Assembly: GCA_026786325.1 (NCBI GenBank)
Contig: JAJAYH010000127.1
Coordinates: 1 to 5,630, forward strand
DNA from: Alkalinema sp. CAN_BIN05
GTDB taxonomy: Bacteria > Cyanobacteriota > Cyanobacteriia > Leptolyngbyales > Leptolyngbyaceae
Length of the DNA stretch: 5,630 nucleotides
Direction: 5' to 3'
The translations under genes and the position numbers were made by a program. Shown one piece after another: positions 1-5,215 of the stretch; position 1 is the first letter of the stretch, and every line of letters begins with the position of its first letter. The notes under the pieces were generated by a model. The model did not search any database, was not told the DNA's origin, and saw nothing but the letters and a program-made list of their open reading frames with translations.

Positions 1-492
1 CGACTGTCCCAAGGGGTAAAGCAAGAATACAGCCACAAATACGGCGATCGGACCCGTGAAGGCGATCGCGTTGTAAGGACGGATTCCGACTAGACGAGCG
101 ATTTCAAGCTGACGCAAGCAGAAGCCAATTAGACCGAACGCACCGTGAAGCGCGACGAAAGTCCAAAGACCACCAACTTGACACCAACGGGTAAAATTAC
201 CTTGCGCTTCTGGACCCCAGAGCAACAACAGGGAGTGGCCCATGCTGTCGGCGGGTGTCGAGATAGCCGAAGTTAGGAAGTTACAGCCTTCCAAATAAGA
301 TGATGCCAATCCGTGGGTATACCAGGATGTGACAAAGGTGGTGCCCGTGAACCAGCCGCCCAGCGCTAAAAATGCGCAAGGAAATAGCAAGATTCCTGAC
401 CAGCCCACAAACACAAAGCGATCGCGTTTTAGCCAATCGTCGAGTACGTCAAATACGCCCCGCTCTGGCGCACGCCCCATTGCAATGGTCAT
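1..492 (-). CDS. psbD: Photosystem II reaction centre protein D2, N-terminal part (partial)
   Basis: D2 pairs with D1 to form the photosystem II core in the thylakoid membrane and binds P680 chlorophyll, pheophytin and plastoquinone QA. The first 164 residues are visible; about 190 more lie beyond the left edge. The start MTIAMGRAP, the stretch DDWLKRDRFVFVGWSG, WYTHGLASSYLEG and LLWGPEAQG are hallmarks of the family. Residues matching known ligands are present: His116 (accessory ChlZ ligand, usually His117), Gln128 and Asn142 near pheophytin, and Tyr159 (redox-active TyrD, usually Tyr160). Numbering is one lower because a residue is absent between Pro9 and Glu10, as in the 351-residue cyanobacterial forms. 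Val13 replaces the usual Trp of the RGWFD motif, and there are several milder substitutions. The start at 492 is supported by GGAG eight bases upstream. psbC normally follows psbD and would lie outside the window. Family assignment is very secure. Confidence 0.98.
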   Translation of the reverse strand, partial: MTIAMGRAPERGVFDVLDDWLKRDRFVFVGWSGILLFPCAFLALGGWFTGTTFVTSWYTHGLASSYLEGCNFLTSAISTPADSMGHSLLLLWGPEAQGNFTRWCQVGGLWTFVALHGAFGLIGFCLRQLEIARLVGIRPYNAIAFTGPIAVFVAVFLLYPLGQS

Positions 493-500
493 GTACAAAT

Positions 501-504
501 CTCC
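501..504 (-). promoter_or_regulatory. psbD ribosome binding site
   Basis: On the minus strand GGAG lies eight bases before the psbD ATG at 492, an ideal Shine-Dalgarno spacing, and it fixes the start. It sits between two direct copies of GTACAAA on the plus strand (493-499 and 509-515). The self-complementary GTAC cores could pair weakly around it. Confidence 0.7.
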
Positions 505-556
505 GCTAGTACAAAAGAGGATGAATTTCTAGAGTGAACGCGAATTTCGTATTCAC

Positions 557-584
557 ATCATAAGGGAAATCAGTTTTTTTACAA
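557..584 (-). promoter_or_regulatory. Candidate sigma-70 type promoter of psbD
   Basis: On the minus strand TTGTAA (579-584) and TATGAT (557-562) are separated by 16 bases, matching -35 and -10 consensus at 4/6 and 5/6 positions. Transcription would begin near 550, giving a leader of about 57 bases before psbD. The -35 element lies inside the HLR1-like site at 578-595. The assignment rests on sequence similarity only. Confidence 0.35.
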
Positions 585-595
585 ACCGATACATG
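578..595. promoter_or_regulatory. HLR1-like RpaB binding site upstream of psbD
   Basis: The plus strand reads TTTACAAA, two spacer bases, then GATACATG. The HLR1 element bound by the response regulator RpaB in cyanobacterial photosynthesis promoters is two (G/T)TTACA(T/A)(T/A) half-sites separated by two bases. The first half matches 8/8 and the second 6/8 with the correct spacing. It overlaps the candidate -35 box of psbD, so a light-dependent repressor or activator role is plausible. Function is inferred. Confidence 0.45.
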
Positions 596-842
596 AATTC
601 TCAGATAAGAAATTTTCAAGAGATTGAAAGATGAGTATTTGTGCTTACTGCTAGTTGACTGTTAAGTTTTAGAAACAAATGGGCGCGATCGTTGGCTTTT
701 CCTTGCCTTACGAAGCAGAGCGACTCCTCTCCCGGATACAATCAATAGTGATTAGACTATCCATCTGGATTAGATTTCAAGCTTGACTAGAGCTTCCCCC
801 AATCCAAAAACGAACGGTAACGTATTTAGGTATCTCTGCACT

Positions 843-1412
843 ATGACCAGCACACCCGCAAAGAAAAAAGAAGATCAGATTTTTCGTCAAGACATTCTGG
901 GTTCGCGTCGATTTAGTAATTATTTTTGGGCCGTGGTGGTAACGATCGGCGGGACAGGGTTCTTCTTGGCCAGCTTATCGAGCTATACCGGAACTAATTT
1001 TCTTCCCTTTGCAAATCCGCTTGAGTTGATTTTTCTACCTCAAGGTTTAGCCATGGGACTTTATGGCACAGCGGGGATTTTACTGGCAACCTATCTTTGG
1101 CTGACGATTGTGTGGAATTTGGGCAGTGGATACAATGAGTTCGACAAAGCCATTAAAGAGGTGAAGATATTCCGCTGGGGATTCCCCGGAAAAAACCGGA
1201 ATGTCCAGTTAATCTGCAAATTAGATGATGTGCAAGCCGTGAAGGTGACACTGAAAGAAGGAATAAACCCAAAGCGGGCGATTTATTTGCGAGTCAAAGG
1301 AATGCGTGATATTCCACTTACTCGGGTTGGTCAACCGATTTCACTTGCGTCTTTAGAAACCCAAGCTGCTGAATTGGTGCGTTTTTTGGGTGTACCGCTC
1401 GAAGGTCTCTAG
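843..1412 (+). CDS. ycf4: Photosystem I assembly protein Ycf4
   Basis: Ycf4 is a thylakoid membrane protein that helps assemble photosystem I subunits. The predicted protein has 189 residues, the usual family length (about 185-190). Near the N-terminus is the family motif GSRRFSNYFWA (residues 20-30). Two membrane helices follow, at about 28-48 and 68-92, with PQGLAMGLYG (66-75) leading into the second. The polar C-terminal domain is cytoplasmic-type and ends in RFLGVPLEGL. The frame is open further upstream from a TTG at 783, but that would add 20 unrelated residues, so ATG 843 is chosen. The ribosome binding site is weak. Being divergent from psbD and followed by a cyclophilin gene resembles ycf4 neighbourhoods in other cyanobacteria as I recall them (Synechocystis sll0226 next to sll0227). 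Confidence 0.95.
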   Translation: MTSTPAKKKEDQIFRQDILGSRRFSNYFWAVVVTIGGTGFFLASLSSYTGTNFLPFANPLELIFLPQGLAMGLYGTAGILLATYLWLTIVWNLGSGYNEFDKAIKEVKIFRWGFPGKNRNVQLICKLDDVQAVKVTLKEGINPKRAIYLRVKGMRDIPLTRVGQPISLASLETQAAELVRFLGVPLEGL

Positions 1413-1434
1413 ACGAGTTGGTCGCGAATCCGAT

Positions 1435-1456
1435 CGCTTCGATCTGGCATCGAGCG
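1435..1456 (+). terminator. Possible weak terminator hairpin after ycf4
   Basis: CGCTTCGAT (1435-1443) can pair with ATCGAGCG (1449-1456) as eight base pairs with one bulged T and a five-base loop. The following bases are T-rich but interrupted (TTATTCAATGATTGTTT), so termination would be inefficient at best. It lies in the 113-base gap between ycf4 and the cyclophilin gene and may partly separate their expression. Confidence 0.3.
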
Positions 1457-1525
1457 TTATTCAATGATTGTTTAACGATCGTATTCCCTACGTAAAATAT
1501 GGTTTTCATCTGAGGTATTTTTTTG

Positions 1526-2317
1526 ATGTATCAGCAATTTTGGTTTCAACGACTTCGGGCCTGGTCAGTGGCTGTGGCTTTAGGTTGTGTTCTATTAACG
1601 ACAGGCTGCAATCAGACTACAACACCGGAGGCGATCGTAGGCTCTCCCAGTCCCTCGCCATCCGCGATCGTAACCACGAGTCCGACTAGCCAGAGCGACT
1701 CCAAGGAACCCGTTCAATTTCCGGAATTAGCCCGTTTAGAGGGTAAGGCTACCGTCGTGATGGTGGTAAAAGGGTCGCCAATTATACTGGAAATTGATGG
1801 TACGAATGCTCCAATTACGGCAGGAAATTTTGTAGATTTAGTCGATAAAAAAGTCTACGATGGCTTGATTTTCCACCGAGTTGTGCGTCAACCGCAGCCA
1901 TTTGTCGTGCAAGGCGGCGATCCTCAAGGGAAAAACCCGAATGTGAAACCCGAAAGTTTGGGCACGGGTGGCTACATCGATCCAACGACTAAGGCAGCAC
2001 GAAATATTCCCTTGGAAATCAAGAATTCCAACGGCAAGCTGATTTATGGCCAGACCTTTGAAATGGCGAAGGTCTCTGGTGCGCCAAAGTTACGCCATAC
2101 CCGTGGGGCACTTGCTATGGCCCGATCGGCTTATCCCGATTCTGCATCTTCACAGTTTTATGTGGCGCTTGCTGATTTGGCGTTTTTGGATGGTAGCTAT
2201 GCGGTGTTTGGCAACGTGACCAAAGGAATGGAGGCCGTCGATACGATTCAGCAGGGCGATCGTATCGATTCGGCGATCGTGACTCAAGGCATCGAGAATC
2301 TGAAAAACCGCCGTTAG
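1526..2317 (+). CDS. Cyclophilin-type peptidyl-prolyl cis-trans isomerase, lipoprotein
   Basis: The product catalyses cis-trans isomerisation of peptide bonds before proline, assisting protein folding. It has 263 residues. A basic start (QRLRAW) and hydrophobic stretch (residues 13-25) lead to a lipobox ending TTGC, with Cys28 as the likely lipid anchor. A Ser/Thr/Pro-rich linker covers about 29-62. The cyclophilin domain runs from about 75 to 258: FHRVV with catalytic Arg118, VQGGDP with Gln129, GALAMAR (194-200), SQFYVAL with Phe211, and FLDGSYAVFG (220-229). A segment of roughly 45 residues between QGGDP and the RG-LAMAR motif is longer than in small cytoplasmic PpiB proteins. It probably acts outside the cytoplasmic membrane (periplasm or thylakoid lumen). 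GAGG at 1512-1515 supports ATG 1526; a TTG just before it at 1523 is the alternative. The ketoacyl synthase gene follows after 9 bases. Confidence 0.93.
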   Translation: MYQQFWFQRLRAWSVAVALGCVLLTTGCNQTTTPEAIVGSPSPSPSAIVTTSPTSQSDSKEPVQFPELARLEGKATVVMVVKGSPIILEIDGTNAPITAGNFVDLVDKKVYDGLIFHRVVRQPQPFVVQGGDPQGKNPNVKPESLGTGGYIDPTTKAARNIPLEIKNSNGKLIYGQTFEMAKVSGAPKLRHTRGALAMARSAYPDSASSQFYVALADLAFLDGSYAVFGNVTKGMEAVDTIQQGDRIDSAIVTQGIENLKNRR

Positions 2318-2326
2318 GGTAGATTA

Positions 2327-3439
2327 ATGAGCGTCGTTGTTACGGGAATCAGTTGTCAGACGGCGCTAGGCGATTTAGATGAAACGTGGCGACGACTCTT
2401 GCTCGGACAGTCGGGCATTAAAAATCATCAACCCTTTCCATCATTCCCTGTTTCGCCATTGGCCATGATTCACCATCAGCCTATGGCGTTATCGGATTTA
2501 GTGATTCCGCTGGTCAAAGCCGCTTGCATGGATGCCCAATTAACGCTGCCCTTAAGAGACTGTGTCGTAATAGTTGGATCTAGTCGAGGAAATCAAGCAC
2601 GCTTAGAGCAAGTCCTTTCTAAGTCAGTTGCAATCAATTGGTTAGATCTACTGCCTAATTATGCGGCGATCGCAGCAGCACGGTATATCGGCACAACAAG
2701 TGAAGTTCATAGTCCGATGGCGGCCTGTGCAACCGGACTTATGGCAATCAATCAAGGCTTCCAACTATTACAGGCCAATTTATGCGATCGGGTGATGGTC
2801 GGAGCAGTCGATGCACCTATCACACCATTGGCCTTGGCAGGATTTAGACGAATAGGAGCTTTGGCAAAAACGGGCTGTTATCCCTTCGATCAGCGACGAG
2901 AAGGATTTGTATTAGGCGAAGGCGGTGCGGTGCTGGTACTGGAACGATCGGACCAAGCATCGGCAAGAGGCGTAAAGATTTATGGTGAGATTTTGGGTGC
3001 AAGTTCCACAGGAGACGCATTTCATTTGAGTGCGCCGGAACCAACGGGAAAAATGGCCGGGGTCGCAATTCAAGACTGTCTAGTTCAAAGTCAGCGGGAT
3101 GCTTCGGATGTAAATTATGTTCATGCCCATGGGACCGCGACTCAATTGAATGATGCTCGCGAGGCTCAATTAATTAGGACTTTTTTCCCGATGGCTGCGG
3201 TGAGTTCGAGCAAAGGCGCTATTGGTCATACGCTAGGAGCCTCCGGTGCGATCGGCATTGCCCTATGTCTAAAAGCATTACAAACCCAAACACTACCCCC
3301 ATCGGTCGGACTTCGAGATCCCGATTATCCGCAGATTGATTGGGTGCGATCGGCACGGCATCAGAAAATTGAAACCGCACTTTGTTTAAGCTTTGGGTTT
3401 GGCGGACAGAATGCAGCGATCGCGTTAGGGCGAGTCTAG
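2327..3439 (+). CDS. Beta-ketoacyl-ACP synthase (FabF/KAS II-like, short form)
   Basis: Enzymes of this thiolase-fold family condense malonyl-ACP with an acyl chain. The predicted protein has 370 residues, against about 410 for typical FabF. The catalytic set is intact: Cys134 in AACATG, His268 in HAHGTAT, Lys296 and His301 in SSKGAIGH. Other family signatures are PFDQRREGFVLGEGG (186-200) and the C-terminal SFGFGGQN (355-362). The missing length falls mainly between the N-terminal VVVTGISCQTALG and the nucleophile segment. The start at 2327 has AGGG overlapping the preceding stop codon, six bases upstream, so it is probably translated together with the cyclophilin gene. Whether it serves bulk fatty acid synthesis or a specialised lipid cannot be told; most cyanobacteria carry a separate full-length fabF, so this may be a paralogue. 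Family assignment is secure, exact role is not. Confidence 0.93.
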   Translation: MSVVVTGISCQTALGDLDETWRRLLLGQSGIKNHQPFPSFPVSPLAMIHHQPMALSDLVIPLVKAACMDAQLTLPLRDCVVIVGSSRGNQARLEQVLSKSVAINWLDLLPNYAAIAAARYIGTTSEVHSPMAACATGLMAINQGFQLLQANLCDRVMVGAVDAPITPLALAGFRRIGALAKTGCYPFDQRREGFVLGEGGAVLVLERSDQASARGVKIYGEILGASSTGDAFHLSAPEPTGKMAGVAIQDCLVQSQRDASDVNYVHAHGTATQLNDAREAQLIRTFFPMAAVSSSKGAIGHTLGASGAIGIALCLKALQTQTLPPSVGLRDPDYPQIDWVRSARHQKIETALCLSFGFGGQNAAIALGRV

Positions 3440-3446
3440 GCTTGCT

Positions 3447-3491
3447 TAGCGACTTATCGGGGCAACTTATTTGGGCAACTTACTGAGCAAC
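3447..3491. repeat. Short degenerate tandem repeat, period about 13 bases
   Basis: GGGCAACTTA occurs exactly twice, at 3460-3469 and 3473-3482. A degraded copy precedes it (TAGCGACTTAT, 3447-3457) and another follows (GAGCAACGG, 3485-3493 region). It starts eight bases after the ketoacyl synthase stop codon and overlaps the 3' end of the small minus-strand frame. Confidence 0.6.
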
Positions 3492-3566
3492 GGATCCCAA
3501 CATCCCAAGCACAACTAAAATCATACGGACAATTTTAAGAGAAAAGCGGGAGAAAGAAATTCGCAT
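3480..3566 (-). CDS. Possible 28-residue single-helix membrane peptide
   Basis: On the minus strand AGGAG stands six bases before an ATG at 3566, which is ideal spacing. The frame encodes 28 residues: a basic start (MRISFSRFSLKIVR) then a hydrophobic stretch (MILVVLGMLGSVA). That is the shape of a tiny single-span membrane protein. The same frame stays open upstream, with another ATG at 3644 (AAGGAG only one base before it, too close) and a TTG at 3710, so longer forms of 54 or 76 residues are possible. I recognise no family. It is downstream of the DUF3598 gene on the same strand. It could be chance. Confidence 0.25.
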   Translation of the reverse strand: MRISFSRFSLKIVRMILVVLGMLGSVAQ

Positions 3567-3749
3567 ACGATACTCCTGATGAATGTGATAAGTAATCGGT
3601 ATATCTCCCGATAGGTTTACCGTAACGTATTTCTTATTTTCCATACTCCTTATGACAAGAGTAGACTCAAAAGTTAATAGTGACTCTAACAATTGAACTA
3701 TTTCGTTCAAGAAGTGTTGCTTAAAGCATAAATCAATGAACAGCTCTAA

Positions 3750-3778
3750 GGTCGAGCTAATTTATTTTTCGCTCGACC
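3750..3778 (-). terminator. Inverted repeat at the end of the DUF3598 gene
   Basis: GGTCGAGC (3750-3757) and GCTCGACC (3771-3778) form a perfect eight-base-pair inverted repeat with a 13-base AT-rich loop. It straddles the stop codon (3757-3759) of the DUF3598 gene. No uninterrupted T-run follows on the minus strand, so it is a candidate 3'-end stabilising hairpin or weak terminator rather than a textbook one. Confidence 0.4.
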
Positions 3779-4602
3779 ACGCGAGTCAGACTAATCCATT
3801 CACCTTTGGCATCGTAACTACGAATGATGCGTTGACGGATGTTGGGTTCTGGTATCCAGCCGCATTCCATGAAAAAGGGAATCCCTTTCGGAATTTCCAT
3901 CGGGAAACTAGCGGAAGCTTTGTCCGGCAACATAAGAACTTGGGTCTTCAATGCAGATTGATCGAAAAATAGACTGTTTCCCTCAATCCTGCCCTGCGAT
4001 CGAATGACCCGATCGCCAAATTGTAAGGCTTGGTCTAATGTGCAAGCATCCGATCGGCTCAGGGTTAATGTAGATGTAAATTGGGTTGGGGTGCGCCAGT
4101 CGGGATAGTAGGTCGTCGCAGTACCATTCCAAGTGCCGATCAAGTCGGAGATCTGAAGCCGATCGAGAATAGGCGCTTGGGATCCCGATCGGACTTCGCG
4201 AATTAGAGTAATGAATTCAGGTTTGCTTTCGGGTGTAAAAAGCTGGACTAGACGTAGACGGCGATCGGCCCAAACATGTCCAAACTCGCCACCAAATTGT
4301 GCAAACGGTGCAAATTGCATTGATCCTTGCGAAAAGGCTCCACAATCACAGAATAAAAGTCCTTGGCTAAGGCTAGCGTATTCTTGAACTAATGGATTTG
4401 GATGTTGGGGCGATCGGCGAGTGAGTGTGAGTTTTGCGCGATGATTACCGAGATCTTCAAGTTTTAAATTGGATGGAATATTACTGATTTCGGTGCCATT
4501 CAGATCAAATTTGGTAAATGAGCCATCCCATTCACCTACATTTTTGAGCATGTTATCCCAGGGGGTAGACTCGATCGGAGTTGTAAATTCATCATTCATC
4601 AT
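3757..4602 (-). CDS. DUF3598-type calycin-like protein of unknown function
   Basis: The predicted protein has 281 residues, no signal peptide and no membrane segment. It resembles the DUF3598 family, common in cyanobacteria and plastid-bearing eukaryotes and thought to have a lipocalin/calycin-like beta-barrel fold. Two similar halves are visible: one begins GEWDGSFTKF (residues 23-32) after the N-terminal W-x-N-x-L-K-N, the other begins GTWNGTATTYYPDW (156-169). A duplicated barrel is therefore likely, with a small hydrophobic ligand or a pigment-related role possible but unproven. GGAG eight bases before the ATG at 4602 fixes the start; a second ATG follows immediately. The ribosome binding site and first codons lie inside a heptanucleotide repeat. 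It sits 76 bases downstream of the PIN-like gene on the same strand, but nothing suggests a functional link. Family call is by recognition, not by search. Confidence 0.8.
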   Translation of the reverse strand: MMNDEFTTPIESTPWDNMLKNVGEWDGSFTKFDLNGTEISNIPSNLKLEDLGNHRAKLTLTRRSPQHPNPLVQEYASLSQGLLFCDCGAFSQGSMQFAPFAQFGGEFGHVWADRRLRLVQLFTPESKPEFITLIREVRSGSQAPILDRLQISDLIGTWNGTATTYYPDWRTPTQFTSTLTLSRSDACTLDQALQFGDRVIRSQGRIEGNSLFFDQSALKTQVLMLPDKASASFPMEIPKGIPFFMECGWIPEPNIRQRIIRSYDAKGEWISLTRVVERKIN

Positions 4603-4635
4603 TCAAAATTCTCCATTCACAATTCTCAATTCCGT
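4587..4635. repeat. Seven-unit heptanucleotide repeat (ATTCNNN) over a gene start
   Basis: ATTC recurs every seven bases at 4587, 4594, 4601, 4608, 4615, 4622 and 4629. The unit tails are ATC, ATC, AAA, TCC, ACA, TCA and CGT. It resembles the short tandemly repeated repetitive heptamers (STRR) of cyanobacteria, although the unit differs from the classical STRR sequences I know. On the minus strand it supplies the GGAG ribosome binding site and the double ATG of the DUF3598 gene. Confidence 0.8.
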
Positions 4636-4678
4636 TAGGATAGAGTCTGAGTGACCCAAAATCATCATTCCCGATGTT

Positions 4679-5215
4679 TTATTTTTGTAATGACTTTGAG
4701 TAGCCCAGCATCCGAAAGTCGTCTGCTGGAGCATCTGCTTTAAGCCATTCGATCGGAGTCTCTTCTGGTTTATCCGGATTGACCCATACAATTTCTTGAA
4801 GTTTTGGAATAGTCTTAGCGGCTTGGGTAAAGTATTTACGAGCTGTGTTTTCATCCAAAGAGACAATGCGCCGATCGGTTTCTAATGCGGCTTGTAAAAG
4901 ACAAATATCTTTCATCATCTCATGGTGTTGTTTGTCGCCTACTGCCATCATAAGAATACTCTCTTGAAGAGTTATATCGCGAAATTTACTAACAATGACT
5001 TTATTTGAACGAGTCATTTGTAAACGCCATTTTCGAGTAAATGTAGTTTCATGCTCTTTCCATTCAGCTAGAATCTCTTTGTTCATCACAATACTGTGCC
5101 CACATTCTTCTACAGCCATCAAAAAATTGTGACAGCACTCAGATTTTGGTGGAGACTTTGTTTGTTTATGACCAGATGCTGCGGCTACCGATGTATCAAC
5201 TACTAATTTAGCCAT
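4679..5215 (-). CDS. PIN-like putative nuclease, partner of the upstream ATPase
   Basis: The predicted protein has 178 residues. The N-terminus MAKLVVDTSV matches the first strand of a PIN domain with Asp7 as first acidic residue. Further candidates for the acidic metal-binding cluster are Glu47 (KEILAEW), Asp103 (KDICLLQAALETDRRIVSLDE) and Asp121. The run of an Asp-containing helix followed by a strand ending in a second Asp is typical of PIN folds, which cut single-stranded RNA in many toxins and RNA-processing factors. The C-terminal 40 residues (after IVWVNPDKPEE) are a tail beyond the usual core of about 130. The ATG at 5215 overlaps the end of the ATPase gene by eight bases and has no recognisable ribosome binding site, so translation is probably coupled to the ATPase. 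No antitoxin-like small gene adjoins it inside the window. PIN assignment is by motif and moderately sure; substrate unknown. Confidence 0.7.
   Translation of the reverse strand: MAKLVVDTSVAAASGHKQTKSPPKSECCHNFLMAVEECGHSIVMNKEILAEWKEHETTFTRKWRLQMTRSNKVIVSKFRDITLQESILMMAVGDKQHHEMMKDICLLQAALETDRRIVSLDENTARKYFTQAAKTIPKLQEIVWVNPDKPEETPIEWLKADAPADDFRMLGYSKSLQK

Larger units (their letters stand above)
493..842. other. Divergent psbD/ycf4 intergenic region
   Basis: This stretch separates the divergent psbD and ycf4 starts. The psbD-proximal third holds the ribosome binding site, candidate promoter and HLR1-like element listed separately. On the ycf4 side a TACAAT hexamer at 737-742 resembles a -10 box about 100 bases before the ycf4 ATG, but no convincing -35 stands at the right distance, so no promoter is called. 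No RNA gene and no supported coding frame was seen between about 600 and 842. Confidence 0.6.
3440..3756. other. Convergent intergenic region between the ketoacyl synthase and DUF3598 genes
   Basis: About 317 bases separate two convergent genes. It holds a short tandem repeat (3447-3491), a possible 28-residue minus-strand reading frame (3480-3566) and a small inverted repeat, TTGAAC with GTTCAA across a six-base loop (3693-3710). A long-range pairing TTGCTTAG (3442-3449) with CTGAGCAA (3483-3490), one G-T wobble included, brackets the repeat but has no T-run after it, so no terminator is called for the plus-strand operon. No tRNA or known RNA was recognised. Confidence 0.5.

Noticed and set aside
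1..492. Far-red light (FaRLiP) D2 paralogue psbD3
   Set aside because: The gene diverges from ycf4, a housekeeping context, and no far-red cluster genes (apc, rfp or other psb paralogues) are visible; not excluded, but unsupported.
329..532. 67-residue plus-strand frame
   Set aside because: It lies antisense to psbD, whose coding frame is unambiguous; shadow frame.
783..842. N-terminal extension of Ycf4 from a TTG at 783
   Set aside because: The 20 extra residues are not Ycf4-like, and ATG 843 gives the normal family length.
1468..1689. 73-residue plus-strand frame
   Set aside because: It runs out of frame across the start of the cyclophilin gene and resembles nothing.
3736..3972. 78-residue plus-strand frame
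   Set aside because: Antisense to the 3' part of the DUF3598 gene, with no recognisable motif.
4587..4635. CRISPR-like array
   Set aside because: The repeat unit is seven bases with no spacers; it is a simple tandem heptamer.
4603..4866. 87-residue minus-strand frame between the DUF3598 and PIN-like genes
   Set aside because: It is mostly the PIN-like gene read in another frame; the PIN-like frame has recognisable motifs and this one has none.
4679..5215. Classical VapBC toxin-antitoxin operon
   Set aside because: The partner is a large ATPase, not a small DNA-binding antitoxin, and the PIN-like protein is longer than VapC.
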